Assembly (NCBI GenBank): GCA_018382125.1
Contig: JAGZQO010000009.1
Location: 8,616-72,615, forward strand
DNA: 64,000 nucleotides
From: Collinsella sp.
GTDB taxonomy: Bacteria > Actinomycetota > Coriobacteriia > Coriobacteriales > Coriobacteriaceae
Reading direction: 5' to 3'
Shown here: one piece after another, positions 51,852 to 60,863 of the stretch
Position numbering within the stretch: the stretch's first letter is position 1
Layout: every line of letters starts with the position of its first letter
The notes under the pieces: generated by a model
The model's database searches: none
The model's input: the letters and a program-made list of their open reading frames with translations, nothing else
Told to the model about the DNA's origin: nothing
Translations under genes and position numbers: made by a program

Positions 51852-52298
51852 ATGAAGCAAATCGATACGGCCCAGCTCGACATCAACGCCTGTCAGGCTC
51901 AGGCTGCCGAATACCACGCCCGCGGCTTTAACTGCGCCCAGGCCGTCGCCTGCACCCTCGCGCCTGCCGTCGGACTCGACCCCCAGATCGCCTTTACCCT
52001 CACCGAGGGCTTTGGTGCCGGCATGGGCGGCATGACCGAAACCTGCGGCGCCATCTCGGGCGCCGTGGCCATCATGGGCTTCGTGATGAGCGACGGCATG
52101 GAAAACCCCAAGACCAAGGGCCAGACCTACAAGCTGTCGCGCGAAATCGCCAAGCGTTTTGGCGAGAAGAACACGACGACCGTCTGCGGCACGCTCAAGG
52201 GCATCGGATCGGACAAGGGTCCGCTCCGCAGCTGCCCCGGCTGCATCGACGATGCAGTCGAGATCGCCTGCGATGTGCTAAAGCAGCTCGCCGAGTAA
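51852..52298 (+). CDS. C_GCAxxG_C_C-type putative redox protein
   Basis: A 148-residue protein with the Cys spacing of this small family: FNCAQAVAC, ETCGAISGA, TVCGTLKG and SCPGCIDDAVEIA. The pattern suggests a bound Fe-S cluster or redox thiols; the function is unknown. AAGGAGACAAC precedes the ATG at 51852; the longer frame upstream lacks an RBS. It is monocistronic and converges with yigZ. Confidence 0.82.
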   Translation: MKQIDTAQLDINACQAQAAEYHARGFNCAQAVACTLAPAVGLDPQIAFTLTEGFGAGMGGMTETCGAISGAVAIMGFVMSDGMENPKTKGQTYKLSREIAKRFGEKNTTTVCGTLKGIGSDKGPLRSCPGCIDDAVEIACDVLKQLAE

Positions 52299-52331
52299 AC
52301 GGCAGCAACATAAAAACGACGGCCGGCGCTG

Positions 52332-52970
52332 TTAGAACTCCGCAAATTCGGGAGCGCCGACCTCGATCTCCTCGCGCCCCGCCATAAGCTCACGCATCTT
52401 AGCGCAAAACAGCTCCTGCTTCCCCGCTTTAAACACCAAGTGAATCGTCACGGTATCCGCGTAATCGGTATCCGAAACCTTGGCACCCGAATCCTGCGCC
52501 AAACGAAGCACCTGCTCATACTGCGGATAGGCAACATGCACGTCAACCGGCACGACACTCGTCATCTCGACGATCTGCCCAGCCTCCCGAGCAGCTGCCA
52601 CCGCCGCCTGCGTCGCCGCGGTATAGGCGCGCACCAAGCCACCAGGCCCCAACAGCGTGCCGCCAAAATAGCGTGTCACCACGCAGCAAACATTTTTGAG
52701 CCCTGCGCCGCGCAGCACCTCGAGCGTCGGCATGCCGCTCGTGCGGCTCGGCTCACCGTCATCGCTCTGGCGCTCACGTCCATCGACCAAAATCCACGCG
52801 GGAACATTGTGTCGAGCGTCGTAATGACGCTTGCGAACCAGCTCGATAAAGGCATTCGCCTCATCCTCGGACTCAATATGGACCAGCTGGGCAATAAACC
52901 GGCTCTTGCGGTCCACAAACTCGCCCGAAGCCTCAATATTCGATTGCAGAGTAAAATAGCTGTCCAACAA
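52332..52970 (-). CDS. YigZ/IMPACT family protein
   Basis: A 212-residue protein with the IMPACT signature: DRKSRFIAQLVHIESEDEA, SDDGEPSRTSGMPTLEVLRG and VVTRYFGGTLLGPGGLVRAY. The C-terminal 80 residues are the DUF1949-like ferredoxin fold. Family members are linked to translation regulation, with no defined reaction. The start at 52970 has AGGGGCTTTG upstream and encodes TTG as first codon. Confidence 0.88.
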   Translation of the reverse strand: MLDSYFTLQSNIEASGEFVDRKSRFIAQLVHIESEDEANAFIELVRKRHYDARHNVPAWILVDGRERQSDDGEPSRTSGMPTLEVLRGAGLKNVCCVVTRYFGGTLLGPGGLVRAYTAATQAAVAAAREAGQIVEMTSVVPVDVHVAYPQYEQVLRLAQDSGAKVSDTDYADTVTIHLVFKAGKQELFCAKMRELMAGREEIEVGAPEFAEF

Positions 52971-53080
52971 AGCCCCTCAACAAAATAAAGCGCAGCAACA
53001 AACAGCCTCAATAATACGGCAAAGCCCGTACCGTTAGCCCCAGTAAATTGAACGGCAACGTCAATGACCAGGCAAAAACA

Positions 53081-53184
53081 GCGAGACGACGTCAGCTGAG
53101 TCGATTTGGCCCGAAAGAGGAGGGAGCACGCCTTATGGCGGCGACCGACGAATGAGCGCCAAATCGGCCAGCTGACGCCGTCGC
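53081..53184. repeat. Structured palindromic element, family B copy 3
   Basis: Arms GACGTCAGCTGAGTCGATTTGG and CCAAATCGGCCAGCTGACG pair with small bulges. The internal loop has GAAAGAGGAG on the left and CGACGAATGA on the right, and the inner hairpin is CGCC-TTAT-GGCG. It ends 14 bases past the 3' end of RNase P RNA. Confidence 0.8.
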
Positions 53185-53197
53185 AGCGTCAACAAAG

Positions 53198-53560
53198 TGC
53201 CGAGTGGGCCTATAAGCCGGGTTCTGTCGTGAACGGTCATTTATCTTGTCTGCACGTTACCATGCAGCTCCACGCACGCTACCCGAACGCGGACCGGGCC
53301 GGCCCATAGCGTTCCTATTCGCGCTTGCTCCGGATGGGGCTTGCCAAGCCGCCGTGTTGCCACGACGCTGGTGGTCTCTTACACCACCGTTTCAGCTTTT
53401 CCCTTTACGCCTTGCGACGCAGGTGGGAGTCTTCTTTTCTGCGGCGCTTTCCGTCGGATCACTCCGCCCGGCCGTTAGCCGGCATCCCGCCCTCTGGAGC
53501 CCGGACTTTCCTCACGCGTGCTGCAAGCAGCACATCGCGCGACCGTCTGGCCCACTCAGC
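53198..53560 (-). ncRNA. rnpB: RNase P RNA, bacterial type A
   Basis: Read on the minus strand: 5' GAGTGGGCCAGACGG pairs with 3' GGCCCACTCGG (P1). GGAAAGTCCGGGCTCC is the universal 5' core, GTAAGAGACCACC and GGCAAGCCCCATCCGG lie in the middle, and ACAGAACCCGGCTTATAGGC is the universal 3' core. The ends are accurate to a few bases. The upstream TACACT at about 53574 may be its -10. Confidence 0.95.
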
Positions 53561-53645
53561 AGTGCAAGAGTGTAGCACACCGTTGCCGCAGGCAATGGCA
53601 CAACACAAGCGTTCGACACGATAAACCAAGAACCGCGCTATGCAG

Positions 53646-53762
53646 TACAATAGAGTCGTCGATGGGCAACGTCGTCAGTCGAGACGCGACCGCGCTCCGC
53701 ACCCCTCCGTCTACTCGGTGCGTTCCCGCCTCCTCCCCGAGGCGGGATGTCGGCATTTTTTC
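53646..53762 (+). ncRNA. Possible small RNA between rnpB and rpsA
   Basis: A TACAAT box at 53646-53651 and a hairpin CCCGCCTC/GAGGCGGG (53725-53746) with ATTTTTT nine bases later could bound an RNA of about 105 bases. There is no good -35 box and no known family match. The T run also lies in the loop of TGTCGG/CCGACA, so the signal is ambiguous. Confidence 0.3.
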
Positions 53763-53825
53763 ATGCACCGACAATCTAATAGCCTGTGGACAGCCCGGCA
53801 GCATCGCGCATCTCGGCGTCAAATG

Positions 53826-53862
53826 CAAAAAGGGATCCGTCCATTGCGGACGGATCCCTTAA
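53826..53862 (-). terminator. Terminator of rpsA
   Basis: A 13-bp stem AAGGGATCCGTCC/GGACGGATCCCTT followed by TTTTTGC on the minus strand, 23 bases past the stop. Confidence 0.95.
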
Positions 53863-53884
53863 AACAAGTGATCGTCAAACCGAT

Positions 53885-55051
53885 TTACTCGGCGTCGGTC
53901 TCCTCGTCCTTCTTCTCGGAAGGCAGCGGGGTGACCTCGATCTCGACGCCCAGAGTCTCAGCAGCGGACTTCATGGACAGGGAGATACGACGACGGTCGA
54001 GGTCGATCTCCATGACCTTGACCTGAACCTTGTCGCCCACGTGGGTGACCTGAGAAGGCTGATCGACGTGCTTGTTGGCCATCTCGGAAATGTGCACCAG
54101 GCCCTCGATGCCCTCGCCCAGGTCGACGAAAGCGCCGAACGGGACAAGCTTGGTCACAGTGCCCTCGACGATAGCGCCGACGGGGTACTTCTTGACCAGT
54201 GCGCGCCACGGATCCTCGGTGGTCTGCTTGAGACCAAGGGAGATGCGCTCGCGGTTGAGATCGACGTCGAGAACCTCAACCTCGACCTCCTGGCCGACCT
54301 TGACAACCTCGGAAGGATGGTTGACGTGGTTCCAGGAGAGCTCGGAGATGTGGATGAGGCCGTCGATACCGCCGAGGTCGACGAAGGCGCCGAAGTCAAC
54401 GATGGAGGAAACGGTGCCCTGGAGACGCATGCCAGACTTGAGCTTGGACAGAATCTCGGAGCGCTCGGCCTTACGGGACTCCTCGAGCACGACGCGACGG
54501 GAGAGGACGACGTTGTTGCGGTTGCGGTCCATCTCGATGACGCGGGCCTCGATGCGGGTGCCCATGTAGGAGGTGAGGTCCTTGACGCGACGGAGGTCGA
54601 CGAGGGAAGCGGGCAGGAAGCCACGCAGGCCGATGTCGAGGATCAGGCCGCCCTTGACAACCTCGATAACCTCGCCCTCGACGTTCTCGCCGGAGTTGAA
54701 CTTCTCCTCGATGCGGTTCCAAGCACGCTCGTACTCGGCACGCTTCTTGGACAGGACCAGACGACCGTCCTTGTCCTCCTTCTGGAGAACCAGAGCCTCG
54801 ATGGGATCACCGAGTGCAACGATGTCTGCAGGGTTAGCGTCCTTGCGGATGGACAGCTCGCGGACCGGGATAACGCCCTCGGACTTGAATCCGATGTCAA
54901 CGAGCACCTCGTCATGCTCGATCTTAACGACAGTGCCGTTAACGAGATCGCCCTCATCAAAGTCGGTAATCGTACCGTCGATGAGGTTGTTCATCTCCTC
55001 CTCGTTGACATCGTCAAGAGAGAAAATGGACGAGTTCTGAATCTCACTCAA
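53885..55051 (-). CDS. rpsA: Ribosomal protein S1
   Basis: A 388-residue RNA-binding protein with four S1 domains (starting near residues 33, 120, 206 and 291), the actinobacterial/Firmicutes length rather than six. Clear repeats are GTVSSIVDFGAFVDLGGIDG and GTVTKLVPFGAFVDLGEGIE. It recruits mRNAs to the 30S subunit. The start codon is TTG at 55051 with AAAGGGG seven bases upstream; a nearby GTG is out of frame. The tail is acidic (EKKDEETDAE). Confidence 0.95.
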   Translation of the reverse strand: MSEIQNSSIFSLDDVNEEEMNNLIDGTITDFDEGDLVNGTVVKIEHDEVLVDIGFKSEGVIPVRELSIRKDANPADIVALGDPIEALVLQKEDKDGRLVLSKKRAEYERAWNRIEEKFNSGENVEGEVIEVVKGGLILDIGLRGFLPASLVDLRRVKDLTSYMGTRIEARVIEMDRNRNNVVLSRRVVLEESRKAERSEILSKLKSGMRLQGTVSSIVDFGAFVDLGGIDGLIHISELSWNHVNHPSEVVKVGQEVEVEVLDVDLNRERISLGLKQTTEDPWRALVKKYPVGAIVEGTVTKLVPFGAFVDLGEGIEGLVHISEMANKHVDQPSQVTHVGDKVQVKVMEIDLDRRRISLSMKSAAETLGVEIEVTPLPSEKKDEETDAE

Positions 55052-55366
55052 AGGTGGACCCCTTTCGAACTACGGGGCCCCGATTGCTAGGACCTACAGA
55101 AGGGTGCGACAAGCACACAACGTTTAGGAACACTCGGGAGCCGACAGATACTAATGTGACGCTTATGCAATCACGTTCGTATAGATTACGGGGAAATCAT
55201 TTCGATTTCAAGCGTGAACTGCGATTTTTTACTCGTATGGAGACTTTTTCGCAATCTTATGGACGACCGTCCCCATAAGCTGACGATAGGCAGTTAGGCA
55301 TACGGCTTTGGGGTAAAGTATCCGGAGCCAACGATTCTGGAACGATTTTTCGAGAAAGGTGCCCGC
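55052..55366. other. Divergent promoter region of rpsA and a HAD gene
   Basis: 315 bases without a gene. It contains a perfect hairpin CTTATGG/CCATAAG (55256-55279) of unknown role. Promoters of both neighbours must lie here, but no consensus boxes stand out. Confidence 0.4.
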
Positions 55367-56125
55367 GTGCTCAAAGCAGTCGTTTTCGATATGGACGAGA
55401 CGCTTCTTAGCATCAACCTCAACGCGTTCATCCTTCGCTATTTTAAGGATGTCTCGTCGATGCTCGCGGATATCGGTCGCCGCAGCCGCGGTGGCACGAT
55501 GGCGCGCCTCGGCACCATCCTGGTCGACCTCAACGCCAATCGCCGAAGCGGCACGGATAACCGCACCAATCTTGAGTTTTACCGCACCGAGGTTGAGCGC
55601 CGATGCGGCATCTGCCTCTCCGATCCCCTCATCTACGAGGCGTTTACCTACTACGACCGCGAAGTGCTTCCGTACAAGAACGACGATGTCATCAACGCCC
55701 ACGCCATGCCGGGCGCACACGCCGCTCTCCAGGCCGTACAGGACGCAGGACTGCGCTGCGCGCTCTTTACCAACCCCAGCTTTCCCCAGGGGGCCATCGA
55801 GTGCCGCATGGGTTGGGGCGACCTGGCCGACGCCCCCTTTGAGCTCGTCACGCACATGGGAAACACCACCCGCTGCAAGCCCGATGCCACCTACTATCTC
55901 GAGCAGCTTCAGGTGATGGGGCTCGAGCCACACGAGGTCCTTATGGTGGGCAACGACCCCAAACGCGACTTCCCGTCCCCCGATTGCGGCATCCAAACCG
56001 CCTTTGTGGGCCAGGGCAAGCCCAGCCGAGCCACCTGGCGCGGAACCATGGAAGACTTCGCCCGCGACTTTAACGCCGTAGTAGAAGCCTTCTACGAACA
56101 CCAAGTAGCCGACGAACTGTCGTAG
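55367..56125 (+). CDS. HAD-superfamily hydrolase
   Basis: A 252-residue phosphatase-type HAD protein. Motif I is VVFDMDETLLS at the start (nucleophile Asp), motif II ALFTNPS near 130, and motif IV VGNDPKRDFPSPDCG near 197. The cap is helical and inserted after motif I (C1 type). The substrate is unknown. The start is GTG at 55367 behind AAAGGTG. It is monocistronic and faces cyuA, with repeat B4 between them. Confidence 0.85.
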   Translation: MLKAVVFDMDETLLSINLNAFILRYFKDVSSMLADIGRRSRGGTMARLGTILVDLNANRRSGTDNRTNLEFYRTEVERRCGICLSDPLIYEAFTYYDREVLPYKNDDVINAHAMPGAHAALQAVQDAGLRCALFTNPSFPQGAIECRMGWGDLADAPFELVTHMGNTTRCKPDATYYLEQLQVMGLEPHEVLMVGNDPKRDFPSPDCGIQTAFVGQGKPSRATWRGTMEDFARDFNAVVEAFYEHQVADELS

Positions 56126-56171
56126 GACCCCTCCCTCGCTCCAAAAAAAGCGCCACAGGTTGAGCATAAGT

Positions 56172-56284
56172 CAGCGAAAACGCCCCTAAGCGAGCAATGT
56201 GCCTTGAAAGAGGAGGGCATAGGCCTTCTGGCCATGCCCGACGATTGAAAGGCAGATTGCCGCTTAGGGGCGTTTGCAGCGTCG
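56172..56284. repeat. Structured palindromic element, family B copy 4
   Basis: AAACGCCCCTAAGCG (56178) pairs with CGCTTAGGGGCGTTT (to 56275). The internal loop has GAAAGAGGAG and CGACGATTGA, and the inner hairpin GGGCAT-A-GGCC-TTCT-GGCC-ATGCCC is the longest of the four. It sits between two convergent genes. Confidence 0.85.
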
Positions 56285-56315
56285 ACTGGTTACGCGGTTT
56301 GGTAAAACCGCGTAA

Positions 56316-57635
56316 CTAACAAACCTGGGTTTTACCGATCATGATGTTGAGGATCTCGATGTCGGTGTCCTTCATGCCCACGCGGCCCACGTAGCCCATG
56401 CTGGCAATCGTCTGCTCGACGGTATCCTGAATGAGACCCTCGCCGGCGCGGAAGCCGCGGCCCTGCATGGCCATATCGTGGCCCAGAATCGCAGCATCAA
56501 CGGCAGCGGAAATCTTAGCCGCGCAACTCGCCTTGGCGCCATCGCACACGATGCCGCCAACGTTGCCGAGCGTGTTCGAGACTGTCGCGCCGATCTGCTC
56601 GCGCGTGCCGCCACACAGCCAGGTAATCGCGGCGCCGGCGCCGCACGCGGCGCAAATAGCACCGCAAAACGCCGAGAGCGCACCAATATAGCTCTTGATA
56701 TGTACGGCGATAAGATCGGACAGCATCACGGCGCGCACCAGGCGCTCGTGGTCGCAACGCAGGTACTCGGCATACTCCATGACGGGCAATGCGCAGGTAA
56801 TGCCCTGATTGCCCGAGCCGCACACAATGGCGACCGGCAGCGCGCAGCCGTTCATGCGGGCGTCGGACCCGGCGGCCGCACGGGCACGGGCACGGCAGGC
56901 GACGTCATCGGCACGAGCACCCAGCAGCGTACGACCCACCTCGGCGCCCCAAGCGTGCGCAAGGCCCTCGGCACTGATTGCGCCATTCAGCTCAATCTGA
57001 CGCTCAACGGCAGCACGGGCGTCCTCAATGTCACCGTCCTCGATAAAGTCGATGATGGTCTCGATCGACATGGGCGTGTCGGCGTTATCTGCCGCCCGCT
57101 CGGCCACGACGCGCTCGGCGCAGGCGGCACACTCCCCCGCCGACTTGCCGCACACCGGAATACCGTCGAGCGTATGGCACGTGACATTGGTGTGGTGATC
57201 GGTAATCTCGACGACCGCGGTATGGCCCCCGGCCGTCGCAGTCACCTTGATGTAGAGGTTGGGCACACCCTCGACAAGCAACACATCGCAGTAGTCCGCA
57301 TCGGCAAGCAGCTCGGCCACGCGGGCGCGGTCCGCGTCATCGACGCTCTCGAGCACCTCGAGCGCGCTCTTGGCGTCGCCGCCCACGGCACCCAGCACGG
57401 CCGCGGCTTCAATACCATGCATTCCGCCCGAGTTGGGCACGGTCACGCTCTTGACGTTCTTGATGATGTTGCCCGAGCAGGCAACATCCATATGATCGGG
57501 CTCGCAACCGAGCGTCTGGCTCGCCAGCGCCGCTGCATAGGCAACGGCAATGGGCTCGGTGCAGCCGAGTGCACAGACAAGTTCGCGGTTCAAAACATCG
57601 CAAAACGCGGCATCACGAAGGGAATCGGCAGGCAT
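56316..57635 (-). CDS. cyuA: L-cysteine desulfidase CyuA/YhaM (UPF0597)
   Basis: A 439-residue Fe-S enzyme of the serine dehydratase-alpha type that breaks cysteine into pyruvate, ammonia and sulfide. VCALGCTEPIAVAYAAALA at the start and SGNIIKNVKSVTVPNSGGMHG near 54 are diagnostic, and Cys residues such as CGAICAACGAG near 335 serve the cluster. The ATG follows TAGGAGATACC. It could feed sulfide to metY; cysteine breakdown in the gut fits an anaerobe. A second strong RBS-like AAAGGAGGTAAC lies 45 bases upstream, in front of a TTG in another frame. Confidence 0.9.
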   Translation of the reverse strand: MPADSLRDAAFCDVLNRELVCALGCTEPIAVAYAAALASQTLGCEPDHMDVACSGNIIKNVKSVTVPNSGGMHGIEAAAVLGAVGGDAKSALEVLESVDDADRARVAELLADADYCDVLLVEGVPNLYIKVTATAGGHTAVVEITDHHTNVTCHTLDGIPVCGKSAGECAACAERVVAERAADNADTPMSIETIIDFIEDGDIEDARAAVERQIELNGAISAEGLAHAWGAEVGRTLLGARADDVACRARARAAAGSDARMNGCALPVAIVCGSGNQGITCALPVMEYAEYLRCDHERLVRAVMLSDLIAVHIKSYIGALSAFCGAICAACGAGAAITWLCGGTREQIGATVSNTLGNVGGIVCDGAKASCAAKISAAVDAAILGHDMAMQGRGFRAGEGLIQDTVEQTIASMGYVGRVGMKDTDIEILNIMIGKTQVC

Positions 57636-57905
57636 AGGTATCTCCTACTTGTATAACGGGCTGGGCTCTCAAAAAAGTTACCTCCTTTATTTGATAACAA
57701 TGCATCAAAAACCGCAACCATGGTTCCGGCAGACGGCGCTCAAGCGCAAACTGACGACATTCATTCACGAGAAACCGGTCTTGTTGCATGCTAAAGCGTT
57801 TGACCAAAAAACGCCCAAGCGTTTACACAAAAGTCGCGCTATCATGCAGTCGAACGCGGTAAAACCTTTAGCAATCTCGCCGCACAGACCAGAGAGGAAC
57901 TATCC

Positions 57906-58373
57906 ATGAAGATCGGTATCGGTAACGACCACGCCGCCGTCGAGCTCAAGAACATCATCTCCGAGCACCTGAAGGAGCGCGGCTGCGAGGTCGTGAACTT
58001 TGGCACCGACACCTCCGAGAGCTTTGACTACCCCATCGCCGGCTACAAGGTGGGTAAGGCCGTTGCCAACGGCGACGTCGATCTAGGCATCCTGATCTGT
58101 GGCACCGGCGTCGGTATCAGCCTGGCTGCCAACAAGGTCGAGGGCGTACGCGCCGTCGTGTGCTCCGAGCCCTTCAGCGCCAAGCTCTCCCGCATGCACA
58201 ACAATACCAACGTGCTCGCTTTTGGCGCCCGCGTCGTGGGCTCCGAGCTCGCCAAGATGATCGTCGACGAGTGGCTCGACGCCGAGTTTGAGGGCGGTCG
58301 TCACGAGCGTCGCGTTAACCTCCTCAACGAGATCGATCACACGCGCGCCCTTAAGATCGTCGACGAAGCCTAA
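57906..58373 (+). CDS. rpiB: Ribose 5-phosphate isomerase B
   Basis: A 155-residue LacAB/RpiB enzyme interconverting ribose and ribulose 5-phosphate. MKIGIGNDHAAVELK at the start, GILICGTGVGISLAANK near 62-78 (catalytic Cys) and HNNTNVLAFGARVVG near 99 are clear. AGAGAGGAAC precedes the ATG. Direct repeats AAGCGTTT occur at about 57793 and 57820 in the promoter region. Confidence 0.95.
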   Translation: MKIGIGNDHAAVELKNIISEHLKERGCEVVNFGTDTSESFDYPIAGYKVGKAVANGDVDLGILICGTGVGISLAANKVEGVRAVVCSEPFSAKLSRMHNNTNVLAFGARVVGSELAKMIVDEWLDAEFEGGRHERRVNLLNEIDHTRALKIVDEA

Positions 58374-58397
58374 ACTATTCAGTGCCACAAGCTAACA

Positions 58398-58448
58398 GCA
58401 GGGGCCCGCTCGGAACACATGTCCGAGCGGGCCCCTGCATAGATTTTG
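58398..58448 (+). terminator. Terminator of rpiB
   Basis: A strong stem AGGGGCCCGCTCGGA/TCCGAGCGGGCCCCT with a 7-base loop, 25 bases after the rpiB stop. The T tail is modest (ATTTT). Confidence 0.8.
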
Positions 58449-58486
58449 GAATAAAAGGGCGCCGCGGATGGAGTTCCGCGGCGCCC
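58449..58486 (-). terminator. Terminator of ndk
   Basis: Minus-strand stem GGGCGCCGCGGA/TCCGCGGCGCCC followed by TTTTATT, 38 bases past the ndk stop. It lies back to back with the rpiB terminator. Confidence 0.92.
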
Positions 58487-58524
58487 AAGCCACACGCTAA
58501 CAGCTTTAAGGAGTCAAAGCTGGT

Positions 58525-58929
58525 TTAGCCAAAGAAGCGCTTGATCTCAATCTCGGCGTTCTCCAGGCAGTCGGAGCCGTGGATCACGTTGGCGTTGACA
58601 TCGACGGCAAAGTCGCCGCGGATGGTACCAGGAGCAGCCTCAAGCGGGTTGGTAGCGCCCATGAGGGTGCGCATCTTAGCAACAGCGGAGAGACCGGAAA
58701 CGACCATCTTGACGACCGGACCGCTCGTCATAAAGTCGCAGAGACCGCCAAAGAAGGGCTTGTCGGCCAGATGGGCGTAGTGCTCCTCGACGGTAGCGCG
58801 CTCGAGCGTGGTCATCTCCATGCGCTCGATGACAAGGCCGCTGCGCTCAATGCGAGCAACGATCTCGCCGATCTTGCGGTCGCGCACGGCGTCGGGCTTA
58901 ATCATGATGAAGGTCTTCTCGATAGCCAT
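58525..58929 (-). CDS. ndk: Nucleoside diphosphate kinase
   Basis: A 134-residue enzyme equalising NTP pools. TFIMIKPDAVRDRKIGEI is the N-terminal signature, and the active-site His is in NVIHGSDCLENAEIEI near residue 116. Length is typical. It is alone, with a 385-base region upstream. Confidence 0.96.
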   Translation of the reverse strand: MAIEKTFIMIKPDAVRDRKIGEIVARIERSGLVIERMEMTTLERATVEEHYAHLADKPFFGGLCDFMTSGPVVKMVVSGLSAVAKMRTLMGATNPLEAAPGTIRGDFAVDVNANVIHGSDCLENAEIEIKRFFG

Positions 58930-59227
58930 AAAAGTAGCCTTTCAAGTAGGTTCGCGCGTGCCCAAGTCCCATTCCGGCACCCGCCTGGACTGCATCGTAA
59001 CAGAGTTTTAGCTGCAGTTAAACAAAAAGCTGTTTATTGAAACGTTGCAATTTATTAAAGCGCTCCATATGTGTCACTTCTGTTTCGAAGCCCGATTAGA
59101 GTACCATCCGACCGCCCATCAACCGCGCCGAACAGAGCAGGCGGTCGGTTGCCGCCCGCGAACGTATCCCCTTCACAACCTGCCCAAAGGTCCTACAGAA
59201 GTTCTCGACAAGCCCCTCCCCCATAGC
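58930..59227. other. Upstream region of ndk with an unexplained hairpin
   Basis: No convincing gene. A perfect 9-bp stem CCGACCGCC/GGCGGTCGG (59108-59148) encloses a 23-base loop. It has no T tract on either side. Confidence 0.4.
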
Positions 59228-59263
59228 AACAAAATACGGGCTCCCACATCAGCAGGCGCCCGT
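59228..59263 (-). terminator. Terminator of argH
   Basis: Minus-strand stem ACGGGC/GCCCGT with a 16-base loop, followed by ATTTTGTT, 52 bases past the argH stop. Confidence 0.7.
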
Positions 59264-59314
59264 AAAGCGAAAACGATTTATCAATACATGGCCAAAACGG
59301 CTTCAGCCAAACCT

Positions 59315-60745
59315 CTACTTTGCCCCGTGACCCATCTCGACGACCTTGGTCAGCGATCCAAACACGCCCTCGTCAGCCACGAGCTGTGCCTCGGCACGCT
59401 GCAGCTGCACGGCAACGGCGGCAGGGGCGGTGCCGCCCTCGGTCGTGCGCGCGGCGACAATCGACGGGATGTCGAGCGCCTCGGTAATGTCGCGCTCAAA
59501 GAGCGGGCTTGCCTCATGGAACACCTCAAACGGCAGGTCCTCAAGATTGCAGCCGCGCTTCTCACACATCAGAACCAGATGCCCCACCACGGCATGAGCC
59601 TCGCGGAACGGCAGACCACGCTTAGCCAGGTAATCGGCAACATCGGTGGCGGCAAGGTGACCCACGCCGCACTCGCGCGCCATGGCATCCTCGTTGACGG
59701 CCCAAGTCGAAATCATACCGGCCATAACCGACAGGCACTGCATGAGCGTATGGGCGGTATCGAGCGCGCCCTCCTTGTCCTCCTGCAAATCCTTGTTATA
59801 AGCAAGCGGCAGGCCTTTCATGGTCACGAGCAGCTGCACCAGGTTGCCATACACACGGCCGCTCTTGCCGCGAATAAGCTCGGCAAAGTCGGGATTCTTC
59901 TTCTGCGGCATGATAGACGAGCCGGTGGAGTAGGAGTCTGAAAGCGTGATAAAGCCAAATTCGGAGCTCGACCACAGCACGATCTCCTCGGAAAGACGCG
60001 ACAGGTGCATCGCCATGACGGATCCGGCGTAATGCAGATCGAGCAGGAAATCACGGTCGGAAACCGCATCGAGCGAGTTGGGAATCACGCCCGCAAAGCC
60101 AAGTTCGGCAGCCGTCATCTGGCGATCGAGCGGATAGCTCGTACCGGCAAGCGCGGCAGCACCCAGCGGGCAGTTGTCGGCGGCATCAAAGGCGGCCTTC
60201 AGGCGCGTAAAGTCGCGCGCGAACATCCAGGAATACGCCAGCAGATGATGCGAGAGCAGCACGGGCTGAGCGTGCTGCATATGCGTGTAGCCCGGCAGAA
60301 TCACCTTGTCGTACTTCTTAGCCGCATCCACCAGCACATGGCGCAGCTCAAGATTGGCCTCCATGAGCTCCTTGGCCAGCGCCTTGACGCCCAGGCGCGT
60401 ATCGGTCGCCACCTGGTCGTTGCGCGAACGCCCAGTATGCAAGCGCTTGCCAGCCTCGCCGATGCGACGCGTCAGCTCGCTCTCGATGGACATATGAATG
60501 TCCTCATCGTTGATGTCGAAGGTAAAGTTGCCGGCATCGATATCCTGTTCGATTCCGGTCAGGCCCTTGGCAATCGCCTGCTCGTCCTCGGCACTGATGA
60601 TGCCCTGGGCGGCCAACATCTTGGCATGCGCCTTAGAGCCGGCGATATCCTGCTTATAGAGATGTTTGTCGACCGGCAGCGACGCGCCAAACTCCTGCGT
60701 GACCTCGGCCACGCCCGCCTCAAAACGACCGCCCCAAAGAGCCAT
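59315..60745 (-). CDS. argH: Argininosuccinate lyase
   Basis: A 476-residue enzyme splitting argininosuccinate into arginine and fumarate. The family signature GSSIMPQKKNPDFAELIRG is at about 277-295, THMQHAQPVLLSHHLLAY near 155 carries the catalytic His, and HTGRSRNDQVATD near 105 binds substrate. GGAGACGG precedes the ATG at 60745. It follows argG on the same strand, with a terminator and a small reading frame between them. Confidence 0.96.
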   Translation of the reverse strand: MALWGGRFEAGVAEVTQEFGASLPVDKHLYKQDIAGSKAHAKMLAAQGIISAEDEQAIAKGLTGIEQDIDAGNFTFDINDEDIHMSIESELTRRIGEAGKRLHTGRSRNDQVATDTRLGVKALAKELMEANLELRHVLVDAAKKYDKVILPGYTHMQHAQPVLLSHHLLAYSWMFARDFTRLKAAFDAADNCPLGAAALAGTSYPLDRQMTAAELGFAGVIPNSLDAVSDRDFLLDLHYAGSVMAMHLSRLSEEIVLWSSSEFGFITLSDSYSTGSSIMPQKKNPDFAELIRGKSGRVYGNLVQLLVTMKGLPLAYNKDLQEDKEGALDTAHTLMQCLSVMAGMISTWAVNEDAMARECGVGHLAATDVADYLAKRGLPFREAHAVVGHLVLMCEKRGCNLEDLPFEVFHEASPLFERDITEALDIPSIVAARTTEGGTAPAAVAVQLQRAEAQLVADEGVFGSLTKVVEMGHGAK

Positions 60746-60863
60746 GGAACCGTCTCCTTTCTCCAAATACCAAAACAAGCGTCCAAAGCAATGTGCCCTG
60801 TCGCTAAAGCGATTTATCAACCGCTAGTTTTACACACTCCCTGCCGCGCGCGGGGCCATGTGG

